Assembly: GCA_028293645.1 (NCBI GenBank)
Contig: JAQGOK010000207.1
Location: 1 to 37,732 of the forward strand
Direction of reading: 5' to 3'
Source: Chthoniobacter sp.
Lineage (GTDB): Bacteria; Verrucomicrobiota; Verrucomicrobiia; Chthoniobacterales; Chthoniobacteraceae
DNA: 37,732 bases
Shown here: piece after piece, positions 1 to 8,900 of the stretch
How positions within the stretch are numbered: position 1 is the first letter of the stretch
Layout of the letters: every line of letters starts with the position of its first letter
The notes under the pieces: generated by a model
The model's input: only the letters and a program-made list of their open reading frames with translations
Databases searched by the model: none
Told to the model about the DNA's origin: nothing
Program-made: the position numbers and the translations under genes

Positions 1-396
1 GCGGTCGACTCTACGGTGATGGAGCTGTTGGAAATCTTTGGGTTGGCTGCCGAGCGCGACGCCACGTGCAAAAGTCTGCCCTACGGGGACCAGCGCCGCC
101 TGGAAATTGTGCGTGCCTTGGGCACGCGGCCGAAATTGCTCCTGCTCGATGAACCTGCGGCGGGCATGAACCCGACGGAGAAGATCGAGTTGATGAAGCT
201 GATCCGCTTTACGCAGGAGAAGTTCGGCCTCGCCGTGCTCCTGGTGGAGCACGACATGAAAGTCGTCATGGGCATCTGCCAGCGGATCAACGTGCTCGAT
301 TACGGCCGCAAGATCGCGGAAGGAACGCCCGCCGAGATTCAGGCGGATCCAAAGGTCATCGCCGCATATCTGGGCAAGGAGGTGGACGATGCTTGA
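1..396 (+). CDS. livG: Branched-chain amino-acid-type ABC transporter ATP-binding protein, C-terminal part (LivG-like)
   Basis: The reading frame is open from the first base, so the N-terminal half with Walker A lies outside the window; 131 residues are visible. They carry the ABC signature region (SLPYGDQRRLEIVRAL), Walker B (LLLLDEPAAGMNP) and the H-loop (VLLVEHDM). The AAGMNPTE stretch after Walker B is typical of LivG. Known role of the family: one of two cytoplasmic ATPases that power uptake of branched-chain amino acids, urea or similar solutes through LivH/LivM. The stop codon overlaps the next gene by 8 bases, and that gene is the partner ATPase LivF. The substrate cannot be read from the ATPases, because the binding protein and permeases lie upstream of the window. 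Confidence 0.93.
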   Translation, partial: AVDSTVMELLEIFGLAAERDATCKSLPYGDQRRLEIVRALGTRPKLLLLDEPAAGMNPTEKIELMKLIRFTQEKFGLAVLLVEHDMKVVMGICQRINVLDYGRKIAEGTPAEIQADPKVIAAYLGKEVDDA

Positions 397-1099
397 GCTG
401 AAGAACCTCGAAGTCTGCTATGGCGCGATCAGCGCGCTCCAGGGCATCTCGCTCAAAGTCGAGCAAGGCACGATCGTGACGTTGGTCGGTGCGAACGGTG
501 CGGGGAAATCCACCACCTTGCGCGCGATCTCCGGGATCGTGAAGGTCACGGAAGGCTCCGTCGTGTTCAACGGCGAGGACATCACCAATCAACCGCCGCA
601 TAAGATCGTCGCGGCGGGCCTGGCGCAATCACCTGAAGGCCGCATGGTCTTCGCGAATCTGACCGTGCTGGAGAATCTGCAAATGGGGGCGTATTTGCGC
701 CGCGATAAAGCCGGCATCACGAAGGATTTCGACTACGTGTTCGGGATGTTCCCGCGGCTCAAGGAACGGGAGCGGCAAACCGCGGGAACCTTAAGCGGCG
801 GCGAGCAGCAGATGCTCGCGATCGGTCGCGCGCTGATGAGCAAACCGAAGTGCCTGATGCTCGATGAGCCGTCATTGGGCATCGCACCGCTGCTCGTGAA
901 AACCATTTTTGAAAAGATCGTGGAGATCAATCGCGAGCTCGGGCTGACGATCCTGCTCGTCGAACAAAACGCCAATCTCGCGCTGGAAGTTTCCCACTAC
1001 GGCTACGTGCTCGAGACCGGCCGAATCATCCTGCAGGATAAATGCGAAGCCCTCCGCGAGAATGCGCAGGTTCGCGCTGCATATCTGGGCGGCGGATAA
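389..1099 (+). CDS. livF: Branched-chain amino-acid-type ABC transporter ATP-binding protein (LivF-like)
   Basis: Complete 236-residue ATPase, the usual LivF length. Walker A (GANGAGKST) is near residue 35, the signature (LSGGEQQMLAIGRAL) near 135 and Walker B (CLMLDEPSLGIAP) near 155. The H-loop position reads LVEQN, with Gln for His, as is usual in LivF. It starts at an ATG inside the end of livG, so translation is probably coupled. Together the two ATPases would drive a HAAT-family importer. The gene is followed by an 84-bp gap and then the ribosomal protein pair rplU-rpmA on the same strand. Assignment to LivF is secure; the transported solute is unknown. Confidence 0.93.
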   Translation: MLELKNLEVCYGAISALQGISLKVEQGTIVTLVGANGAGKSTTLRAISGIVKVTEGSVVFNGEDITNQPPHKIVAAGLAQSPEGRMVFANLTVLENLQMGAYLRRDKAGITKDFDYVFGMFPRLKERERQTAGTLSGGEQQMLAIGRALMSKPKCLMLDEPSLGIAPLLVKTIFEKIVEINRELGLTILLVEQNANLALEVSHYGYVLETGRIILQDKCEALRENAQVRAAYLGGG

Positions 1100-1139
1100 A
1101 CAAAGCATTGAGCTGAAAAAGCCCTTGCTCCGCTCGGGC

Positions 1140-1175
1140 GGCTGTGGCAGCCTCCCCGTCCTTTTTCGAACCCCA
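1140..1175 (+). terminator. Possible weak terminator or leader hairpin between livF and rplU
   Basis: GGCTG-TGG-CAGCC (1140-1152) forms a 5-bp hairpin, and a CTTTTT run follows at 1161-1166. The T run is about eight bases from the stem, so intrinsic termination would be weak. It may instead be part of an rplU leader. Confidence 0.2.
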
Positions 1176-1183
1176 AGTTCACC

Positions 1184-1495
1184 ATGGCATACGCAATTTT
1201 CAAAACCGGCGGAAAACAATATCGAGTCGCCGAAGGCGACGTGATCAACGTCGAGAAGCTCGAAGGTGAAGCCGGTGGTGAAGCCAGGTTTTCTGAAGTG
1301 CTCTTCGTGGGTCAGGGCAGCGAAATCAAACTTGGTGAGGCCCTCAAGAACGCTTCGGTGGTTGGCGAGATCGTCGCCCAGATCAAAGCTCCGAAAGTGA
1401 CGGCTTACAAATTCCGCCGCCGCAAAGGTTATCATCGCACCGTCGGGCATCGGCAGAAGTTGACCCGCGTCAAAATCACCAGCATCGGTCTCTAA
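1184..1495 (+). CDS. rplU: 50S ribosomal protein L21
   Basis: 103 residues, the usual bacterial L21 length. The N-terminus ([18 protein letters not shown]) and C-terminal basic segment ([16 protein letters not shown]) are hallmark L21 features. L21 binds 23S rRNA in the large subunit. It is immediately followed by rpmA (23 bp gap), the conserved L21-L27 order. The bases before the ATG (TTCACC) show no Shine-Dalgarno sequence, as with most genes in this window. Confidence 0.98.
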   Translation: MAYAIFKTGGKQYRVAEGDVINVEKLEGEAGGEARFSEVLFVGQGSEIKLGEALKNASVVGEIVAQIKAPKVTAYKFRRRKGYHRTVGHRQKLTRVKITSIGL

Positions 1496-1518
1496 GCGAC
1501 CTCCAACTCACTTTCCAT

Positions 1519-1785
1519 ATGGCTCATAAAAAAGGTCAAGGCTCCGTCAAGAACGGCCGCGACAGCGTCAGCAAACGTCTCGGCGTAAAGAAATTCGGCA
1601 GCGAAGCCGTGATTCCCGGCAATATCATCATTCGCCAGCGGGGCACCAAGTTCCTGCCTGGCAAGAACGTTGGGCTCGGCAGTGACTACACCATTTGGGC
1701 GCTCGTCGCTGGTCGGGTTCGATTTGACCGCCAGGGCCGCCGGGTGAACGTTGATCCGGTCGAACAGGTAGCGGCCAGCAACTAG
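1519..1785 (+). CDS. rpmA: 50S ribosomal protein L27
   Basis: 88 residues. It starts [16 protein letters not shown] and contains [24 protein letters not shown] and [12 protein letters not shown], the standard L27 pattern. L27 lies near the peptidyl-transferase centre and its N-terminal tail contacts tRNA. The N-terminus begins directly with the mature AHKKG sequence, so no cleaved N-terminal extension of the Firmicutes type is present. It is co-directional with rplU and closes the unit, with a strong hairpin terminator 25 bp beyond the stop. No SD is seen upstream of the ATG. Confidence 0.98.
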   Translation: MAHKKGQGSVKNGRDSVSKRLGVKKFGSEAVIPGNIIIRQRGTKFLPGKNVGLGSDYTIWALVAGRVRFDRQGRRVNVDPVEQVAASN

Positions 1786-1809
1786 TTTCAGGTCAATTTC
1801 CCTCTAGAG

Positions 1810-1849
1810 GAAGCGCTTCGATCTTCGGATCGAAGCGCTTCTTTGTTTT
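1810..1849 (+). terminator. Rho-independent terminator after rplU-rpmA
   Basis: A perfect 14-bp inverted repeat (1810-1823 with 1828-1841) closes on a TTCG loop flanked by C and G, the extra-stable UUCG tetraloop. It is followed by TTGTTTT. It sits 25 bp after the rpmA stop. The convergent gntP-like gene ends at 1906, but the opposite strand lacks a T run after the stem, so the structure serves mainly the + strand. Confidence 0.93.
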
Positions 1850-1905
1850 CAGGAAGTCGTCCGGGTTTCGCAGGAACAGCGGTCATTCGTGCGGACAGAG
1901 ATTCC

Positions 1906-3264
1906 CTAAAGCACCGCATTCACCGCGAGGATGATGATGATCGCGATGACCGCAATCCCTGTCTCCACCACGGTCCACGTCTTCAACGTCTGCGCGACGG
2001 TCATCCCGAGGTATTCCTTCACAAACCAAAACCCGGAGTCGTTCACGTGCGAAAGAATGAGCGAGCCGGCGCCCATCGCCAGCACGAGCAACTCGCGGTT
2101 CGTGTCGGGACGCGCTTCGACAACCGGCAACATCAATCCCGCCGCCATCGTGATCGCGACGGTCGCGGAGCCGACCGCAATCCGCAGCAATCCTGCGATG
2201 ATCCACCCAAGGAAGATTGGCGTCACGGGAATGGCCAGCGCGACGCCCGCGATCGCGTTGCCGACGCCGGAGTGCTCGAGCACTTTGCTAAAGCCCCCGC
2301 CGGCACCGACTACAAGGAAGATGCTCGCCGCAGGGCCCACGCATTGTTCGGTAAACTTCAGGATCTGCGCTCCCGTCAGCCCGCAATGGGTGCCAAACGA
2401 CCAAAAGGAAAACAGCACCGCGATGAGCATCGCCACCACCGGCGCCCCGATGAAATCCGCAATCTGACGCACCGGATCTTCGGGCTTCAGCGTCACGTCC
2501 GCGGCGGTTGCGATCAGCATCAGGACCACCGGGAGGAGCATGGTGAAAAGACTCAGCGCAAATCCCGGCCGACGCGGTGCCGCTGCCTGTCCCGTGGCTT
2601 CCGCGCCGAGACCGCCGAGCGCCACCGGCACCCGCGGCGCAACCCAGCGCGCGAGAATCGGGCCCGTGATTAGCGCGGTCGGCAAGCCGACCAGCAGCGA
2701 CCAGAGGATCGTCATGCCGGTATCGGCGCCGATTTTACCGATGGCCACCATGGGACCCGGATGCGGCGGGATGAGTCCGTGCGCGGTGGAAAGTCCCGCG
2801 GCCAGTGGCAACGCGAGGTAAAGGATGGGCGTGCCCGTTTGCCGCGCCAGCATGAAAGCGATCGGACCAAGCAAGACGATGCCGACGCCGAAGAAGACCG
2901 AAATGCCGACCACGAACGCCACCAGCATCACGGCATAATCGAGCCGCTTGATCCCGAGCATCCGCACCATCGTATTCGCGATCACTTCGGCAGCGCCGGA
3001 CTCGGCGAGCAGCTTGCCCAGGATCGTCCCCAAGCCAATGATCATCGCGAGGAATCCAAGGGTGTTGCCCACACCTTCCTGGAAGCTTTTCGCGATGCCG
3101 GGCAGCGGCATTCCAGAGCCCAATCCAACGGCAATCGCCGCGAGCATGAGCGCGACGAAGGCATTGCACTTGAATCGCGCGATCAGGACGATCAGCCCGA
3201 TGATGACGACGAGCGCGAGCAGCAAAAGCCCGTTGGGAGACAGCGTGGCGAGGGGGAGGAACAT
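1906..3264 (-). CDS. GntP-family permease (gluconate/hydroxy-acid:H+ symporter)
   Basis: 452 residues, the normal length for GntP. It is almost entirely hydrophobic, with around a dozen membrane segments. The segment GLIPPHPGPMVAI near residue 160 is the GntP/GntT family signature, and HVNDSGFWFVKEYLGM near residue 405 is the conserved C-terminal GntP motif. The family imports gluconate, other sugar acids or D-glycerate by proton symport in the inner membrane. No gluconate kinase or catabolic gene is adjacent, so the substrate is open. It is last in a minus-strand run and converges on the rpmA terminator. The ATG at 3264 has no SD. Confidence 0.92.
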   Translation of the reverse strand: MFLPLATLSPNGLLLLALVVIIGLIVLIARFKCNAFVALMLAAIAVGLGSGMPLPGIAKSFQEGVGNTLGFLAMIIGLGTILGKLLAESGAAEVIANTMVRMLGIKRLDYAVMLVAFVVGISVFFGVGIVLLGPIAFMLARQTGTPILYLALPLAAGLSTAHGLIPPHPGPMVAIGKIGADTGMTILWSLLVGLPTALITGPILARWVAPRVPVALGGLGAEATGQAAAPRRPGFALSLFTMLLPVVLMLIATAADVTLKPEDPVRQIADFIGAPVVAMLIAVLFSFWSFGTHCGLTGAQILKFTEQCVGPAASIFLVVGAGGGFSKVLEHSGVGNAIAGVALAIPVTPIFLGWIIAGLLRIAVGSATVAITMAAGLMLPVVEARPDTNRELLVLAMGAGSLILSHVNDSGFWFVKEYLGMTVAQTLKTWTVVETGIAVIAIIIILAVNAVL

Positions 3265-3305
3265 GGCCGCGCTGTGATAGCGACTCGCCCGCGCTGCGCA
3301 AATCC

Positions 3306-3716
3306 CTAATCGCCGAAGGAATACCAGTAAACGCCCTCCGCGAGTTGCTGGAACTGCGCGCCACGATTGGTTGAAGGCACCACATCCATCTGCCAGGGGA
3401 TGATGTACAATCCGGACTCCGCCGCCGAACTGGCTTCCAGCGCGAGACTGATTCCGTCCCGGTAAGCGCCCACACGGATCGGCGAAAAAGCCTTGAACGA
3501 CTTCGGCCAGCTTTTCGATCGGACTGCAAAAAATTTCTCCCCGTGGCCGGCGAAGAGGTCCTTGTAAAGAAGAGCCGCATCCCGACGGAGGCGGGTGACA
3601 TCATTGCGCCGCACCAACTCTGCCGCGCGCTGCTTTGGATCTGCGCAGCCCGTCACGAGGCTGAGACAAATCACTACGCAAAGGAGGCGGAGCAATGGGA
3701 AGAACGCCGCGGGCAT
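3306..3716 (-). CDS. Small putative lipoprotein of unknown function
   Basis: 136 residues from the ATG at 3716. This start was chosen because it begins right at a lipoprotein signal (basic residue, long hydrophobic stretch, lipobox LVTGC with Cys24). An upstream GTG at 3764 would overlap the ubiA-like gene. The mature part begins ADPKQRAAELVRR and contains a charged helix followed by a beta-rich half (SLALEA, GLYIIPW, GVYWYSFGD). Probably anchored to a membrane facing the periplasm. I do not recognise a family. It lies 13 bp after the prenyltransferase stop and 41 bp before the GntP gene on the same strand, so it is likely in the same transcript. Confidence 0.65.
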   Translation of the reverse strand: MPAAFFPLLRLLCVVICLSLVTGCADPKQRAAELVRRNDVTRLRRDAALLYKDLFAGHGEKFFAVRSKSWPKSFKAFSPIRVGAYRDGISLALEASSAAESGLYIIPWQMDVVPSTNRGAQFQQLAEGVYWYSFGD

Positions 3717-3729
3717 GAAGTCGCCAAGC

Positions 3730-4569
3730 CTAGCGGAAGCAGACTCGATCCGCAAAAACCGCACTCAAGAAAACCATCCCGACGATCCCATTGCTCAGGA
3801 AGAAGGCGCGGTTGATTGCGACGAGATCGAGCCGGGCCGCGCTGCGATGTTCATAGATCAGCACGCCCGCGATCACCGCGAGACCGGCGTGGAAGGCGGT
3901 GCCGAGATTGGCGGCCCATCCAAACACCGCCAGCACCCCCACCATTGACCAATGCAGGCCTTGCGCCCAAGTGAGGCTGCGCGGAATCCCGACGCGGACG
4001 ACCAGCGAGCGCAGGCCCGCCCCACGATCGAACTCGTGATCCTGAGTGGCGTAGATGATGTCGAAACCGGCCACCCACAGCAGCACTGCCAGGGCGAGCA
4101 CGAGCGGTGGAAAATCGAAGTGGCCCCGCACCGCGAGCCATGCGCCGACCGGCGAAACCGACAGCGCCAGGCCCAGGTAAAAATGGCTGAGCGAGGTGAA
4201 ACGCTTGGTCAGCGAATAGAAAAAGACGATCAGCAGCGCTACCGGAGAGAGCCAGAAGCAGAGCAGATTGATGAACCAGGCCGTCGCCACAAACGCGCCG
4301 GAACTCGCCACCAGCAGAGCCACTGCGCCGGCGCGCGAGATGAGCGTATGCCGATCGGCCGTGCGCGGATTGCGTTGATCGATCTCCCAATCGGCGAGCC
4401 GATTGAAAGTCATCGCAGCCGTGCGCGCGAACACCATGGCCAGGAGGATCAAACCGACGACCCGTCCCTGCGGGAGACCATCCGCAGCGACCAGCATGGA
4501 GCCGAGCGCGAAAGGCAGCGCGAAGATCGTATGCGAAAAGCGGACGAAGCGGAGAACCCGCGCGATCAC
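3730..4569 (-). CDS. UbiA-family polyprenyltransferase (4-hydroxybenzoate / MqnP-like)
   Basis: 279 residues with about eight membrane helices. The two Asp-rich motifs of the family are present: NRLADWEIDQRNPRTADR (N-x3-D-x3-D, near residue 56) and YATQDHEFDR near residue 173. Both bind the Mg-prenyl diphosphate. The YATQDHEFD form of the second motif is typical of UbiA-like enzymes that accompany the futalosine menaquinone pathway (MqnP) and of UbiA itself. The start is a GTG whose first bases overlap the stop of the upstream gene (GTGA), indicating translational coupling. No other quinone genes are in the window, so quinone type is inference. Confidence 0.88.
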   Translation of the reverse strand: MIARVLRFVRFSHTIFALPFALGSMLVAADGLPQGRVVGLILLAMVFARTAAMTFNRLADWEIDQRNPRTADRHTLISRAGAVALLVASSGAFVATAWFINLLCFWLSPVALLIVFFYSLTKRFTSLSHFYLGLALSVSPVGAWLAVRGHFDFPPLVLALAVLLWVAGFDIIYATQDHEFDRGAGLRSLVVRVGIPRSLTWAQGLHWSMVGVLAVFGWAANLGTAFHAGLAVIAGVLIYEHRSAARLDLVAINRAFFLSNGIVGMVFLSAVFADRVCFR

Positions 4570-5213
4570 GGAGTCGCGTCAGGGAGGCGAACCTCCGGGC
4601 TCTCCTCGAAGATCCCGCTGAGCTTGTCGTCCACGCGCAAATCAATCAGCCGCCAGACAGTCTCGGACTTGTAAAAATAGAAGCGCCAGCGCAGCGGATA
4701 TTCGTGGCCAAGCGAAAGATAGGTCGCGCGGACCAGGCGTTCACCGACTGGTTTGCTTTCCACCAGATCGTAGCCATGCACCGCACCGAAAACTTCGACT
4801 GCCTCTTTCGTCTTGGTTTTCAGTGAGCGCAGTTCTTCCGGACGCTCGGCGATCTTCGAGCCCCGAGTGAGGCCAAAGTAAGCAGCGTCGATATCGCCCT
4901 GCTGAATCAAACCGAAAAACGTGTGCACGATCTGCGCTGGGCCTTGGGGCACCGCGCCGGTGATAGCTGCCGGGCTTGATCCCGAAGCAGCCCTGGTGTC
5001 CGTAGGTTTCTCAAGAGCTTTCTCCGGCGGTTTGGGCGTCGCGGATGGAGTCGCCGCGGGTGTCGCGGCCGCGGGCGATGGCGTTGTCTTGGGCGTGCTC
5101 GCGCTCGGCTCCACTGCGGGCGTTTTGCGCTCCGTCTTCGCCGGCTTCTCCTGCGCGAACAGCGCACCGGAGAAGGCCAGGAAGGAAAGAGCGAACGGGA
5201 CGCGGAAATTCAT
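4566..5213 (-). CDS. Secreted protein with Pro/Ala/Thr linker and NTF2-like domain
   Basis: 215 residues. A signal peptide spans residues 1-20 (hydrophobic core, cleavage after ALFA). A low-complexity Pro/Ala/Thr/Lys linker follows at about 22-90, then a folded domain at about 92-205 (IVHTFFGLIQQGDIDAAYF, then beta strands such as LRWRFYFYKS and VWRLIDLRVD). The domain pattern, a helix pair followed by a curved sheet ending in a Trp strand, resembles NTF2-like or DUF4019-type proteins; that is inferred from pattern only. It shares an ATGA with the MBL gene upstream and a GTGA with the prenyltransferase downstream, so the three are one operon. The periplasmic role is unknown. Confidence 0.7.
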   Translation of the reverse strand: MNFRVPFALSFLAFSGALFAQEKPAKTERKTPAVEPSASTPKTTPSPAAATPAATPSATPKPPEKALEKPTDTRAASGSSPAAITGAVPQGPAQIVHTFFGLIQQGDIDAAYFGLTRGSKIAERPEELRSLKTKTKEAVEVFGAVHGYDLVESKPVGERLVRATYLSLGHEYPLRWRFYFYKSETVWRLIDLRVDDKLSGIFEESPEVRLPDATP

Positions 5214-5806
5214 GCGAGCAGGGATTCAAGGCGGCGCCGCGCATCGGAAACCAGCGGCAAACCGTGCGCGAATGTCAGGACTTCAAAATCAAACCGCAAC
5301 AGTTTTCCCAGCGAGCGACGCAACAGCCGTACATCGCTGCAATACTTCGCCGGCAACACGGCGAGGCCGGTTGATTCCAGATGAATCAGCGCATCGCCGA
5401 CATGCATCACACCATCCGCGTGCAGCGCGATCTCTCCGGGCCCGCCGCCAGGAAGCTCCACCACATCGAACAGGTCCGAAGCCTCGGCGCTTTCGCCAAG
5501 CAGCCAATCCACCGTGAGCCCGAGCTCCGCGACCGCTCCGCTGTGAGCGTGGATCGGGATCGAGAACCGATTGCGCAGCTCTGCTGCAGCACGCGCATGA
5601 TTGCCGTTGGTCAAAATGATCACGGACGGCTCCGCGCCCGCCAATACTTCATTCAGTGCCTGCTCCTTCAAAGGGATCGGATCGATGAAAATGAGACGCG
5701 ATCCGAAGCGCCTCGCGCAGCACGAGAGATCAGACTTCACGGCAGGTTCGTAGGCCTGCCAGAAATACAGATCCTCCCGAACTCGCTGGCATTCGCTGGC
5801 GATCAT
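5210..5806 (-). CDS. MBL-fold (metallo-beta-lactamase-like) hydrolase, degenerate metal site
   Basis: 198 residues. The segment VIILTNGNHARAA near residue 85 stands where the metal-binding T-H-x-H-x-D-H motif is expected; only one His survives. VGDALI near 137 (metal-bridging Asp) and TFAHGLPL near 180 (late His) fit the MBL fold. No signal peptide is seen, so it is probably cytoplasmic. It is the first gene of a coupled run with the secreted NTF2-like protein (ATGA overlap) and the prenyltransferase. Related MBL subfamilies with an LTN-x-x-H motif are known, so loss of the canonical motif need not mean loss of function. Substrate unknown. Confidence 0.72.
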   Translation of the reverse strand: MIASECQRVREDLYFWQAYEPAVKSDLSCCARRFGSRLIFIDPIPLKEQALNEVLAGAEPSVIILTNGNHARAAAELRNRFSIPIHAHSGAVAELGLTVDWLLGESAEASDLFDVVELPGGGPGEIALHADGVMHVGDALIHLESTGLAVLPAKYCSDVRLLRRSLGKLLRFDFEVLTFAHGLPLVSDARRRLESLLA

Positions 5807-5906
5807 TGCGGCTGCTGGAGGACGGGGAACCGAGGTTCTTCGACTTCGCTTCGCGACGTCACGATCGAGAGCTTCGGAGCGCCTGCCTCACGACAGGCCG
5901 CGGCCG

Positions 5907-8900
5907 CTACTTCCCCGCAGCGTGATGATGAGCGCTGTGATCCACTGCGGCGGCAGCAGGTGTGCTGGCCGCGGCCGGGTTGGCCTGGAGATACGCTTCC
6001 ACGTCTTTCACGACCGCCAGTTTGCCCCACATGATCGACCAGTGGCCGGGGAAAGTGCAGACATACTCATACTCCCCTTCCTGTGTGGGCGCGGTCATTT
6101 TCAAAGTCTCCTTCTGCCCGGCTTCGAGCATCTTCGACGCGTGGAGAACGCGGGAGTCCTTCTCGGGAACGTAGGCGCGGCCTTGCTTATCGACCTGGTC
6201 GGGCGTTTTACCCTGGACCGATTCGGAGACGGCCTGGCGGGTGCCGGGCTGCACGAAGACGATGTTGTGCGGCATCAAATCCAGATTCTCGAGGATGACC
6301 TCAAACGGCTTCCCGGCCTGGACAACCAGCCGCGGGGTGTCGTAGCGCATTTGTTCGCGCACCGTCTTTACGACGAAGACTGTCACGCCCAGATCACGCA
6401 ATTCCTTGCGGACCCGGATTGCATCAGGCGTCGGGAGCAGCGCCGCCAACTCGGAAGCCGCCTGGATGATCTCCACGAAGTCCTGGGCCGAACGTTGGCC
6501 GGCCGGAACCGTCCTGGCCCAATCGATGACGCTGGTGGTGACCGCTGGGACTGCCTCGGGATTCCAACTATCCCGCGGAAGCTGCAAGATCGCCCGCGCC
6601 GCGCTGGTGCGCTCGACGCCGCTTCCGAGGTGATCGACGAGGCGTCCGAAGTTTGCCTTGGCATCGGCAGTGCCCATCAGCGGCAATGCCCCCAACACAG
6701 CAGCCCGAGCGGCGCCGGTGACTTTCGTGTCCGCGAGCAAAGCAGTCAGCATCGGCTGAAACTGCGCGCGCAAGGTGGGGTCGGCGACGTAGGTGATTGC
6801 ATCGACGAGCGAGCGGCGCGCCCCCTCGCCTTCGGCAGCGGACCAGGTCGTCTCGGCCTTGCCATCGGCAGAAATCAACGCGGCCCATGCGGCGCGGCGG
6901 ACACCGGCCTGCTGCGCGTTAACCGCCAACGCCGCGAGACTCGGGCGTGCCTTGATCAAAGCCGCTGGCGGAGTCGTGCCGAGCAGCTTGCCGAGATCCT
7001 CGGCGGCGGCCGCAACGTTGCCGCCTTTTGCGTCGAGCCGCTGCAGTGCCGCGAGCAACTCCGTGTCGCGATCGGTTTTGCGGAGCTTCGCGAGTTCGTT
7101 CAGCGCCCGCTCGCGCTGCGGCAGGTCGATGGATTTCCGCTCGAGGCGCGCGAGCAGAACCGGCTCCACCATCGGTGCGCGGCCGAGCTCCGAATCGGAA
7201 AGGCGCTCCAGCAGTGCTGCCAGGAGCTGAGGATCGTCCGGCAACGCCATGCTCTTTCCGAAGCTGTTCAACTGCGCCAGCGTCTCCTTCAACGTGTAGT
7301 CGATGTAGTAGTCGGTCGGCTTGCGCAGAACGTTGAACGCTACGTCCAGCGCGGCGGGCACGTCCTGTCCGTCAAAGAAACTCGCGGCGCGGACCGCTTC
7401 CAAACGGACGCGCATCGAGTCGTCAGCGACTGCGGTTTTCACATGCGCGACGGCGTTTGGAACGCGATCACGCCAGTAGGCGAGGACGCGGACTCCTTGC
7501 GCCCGGGCGCGCGGCTCGGGCGATGCCAGGACGCGCTTGAGGAGGTCCAGATCGACGACGTTATGCCACTGGTGGACCCACAATGCTTCCAAAACGTGGT
7601 GCTCGTAAGCCGGGTCGTTTTTATCGAGCGCGGAGGCCCACTGTTTTGCCGCAGGGACCACCTTTGCGCTGTCGTGTTTGCCGAGTTCGATCTTGGCGCG
7701 TTCGCGGACGTTGTCTTCCGGCTCCTTCAAGAGATCGAGCAACGCAGCGATCGGTTGCCCGTCGATCTGCGCCGGCTTGAGCAGCGGCATTCCTTCAAAG
7801 CTCAGCCGGTAAATGCGGCCGTGCTCCATCTCGCGATTTGGGTCGCGGAGGTGATGCTGCAAGTGGCCGATGAGCGGCTTGTGCCAATCCATCACGTAGA
7901 GCGAACCATCCGGCGCGACGCTCACGCCCGACGGGCGGAAGTTCGGATCGGTGGAGGTGATCAGGTGTTCGAGCGTTTCACCGGCCAGGCCGGAGCCTTC
8001 CTCGATGATTTTCGCGCGGAAGATTCCCTGGATGCTGATCACGTTGGTGTTCAGGAAATTGCCCTGAAACTCTGCAGGCCAGGCACGGCTCGAAAGGATG
8101 TTCGTGCCGGGACTTGGGCGCGACGGCCGGTTCCAGAACTGCTTCATCGTCGGGTGCTTGCCCTTGTCGAGCCGCCCGCTGAACGCCGGTCCAAAGTAAT
8201 TCGCGTTGCCCGTCGCGTCGGTCATGATGTCGTTGCCCCAGTAATCGAAAACCTTGCCGTGCGGATTGGCGAAGCCGTAGGGCACATAGCGCTCGAACTT
8301 CCCGGTGCGAGGCTCCCAGCGGTAAAGCGCGCCATCCACGTTGCGCACCGGCCCCCATGCGGTCTCGACCTGCGTCCGGTGAAAAACGCCGTCGCTCAGG
8401 TAAATCGCGCCGCCGGGTTCGTGAGCCATCGAGTTCGTCTCATGATGCGAATCCGCAGCGTCTAGGCCGTTAAGCAGCCGTTCGACGACCTCGCCTTTGC
8501 CATCGCCGTTTGCGTCGCGGATGAAGAGCAGATCGGGCGACTTCATCACCACCACCCCGTCCTTGTAGAATTGAAACCCGGTCGGGCAATTCAGGTCATC
8601 GAGGAAGGTGGTGCATTTCGTCGCCTTCCCGTCAGGGCCGATATCGAACACGAGCAGCTTGTCCCCCTCTTTGCTCCACGGCGTGCGCTCGGGGTAATTC
8701 TTCCACGCGGAAATCCACAGCCGGCCCTTCGTGTCCCACGCCATCTGCACCGGGCTGACGAGTTCAGGGAACTGTTTCTCGCTCGCGACGAGCTCGACCT
8801 TCACGCCCTTCGGCACGGTCATCAGTTTGATCGCCTCTTCCGGATCGAGGAACGTGTACGAGCCGTCGGGATTTGGGCCGGGTTTGTTGGTCCCAACCTT

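Noticed and set aside
5922-8465. 847-residue ORF on the + strand
   Set aside because: It lies antisense to the SGNH/propeller fusion, is Arg/His-rich and has no recognisable motif; the minus-strand protein explains the region.
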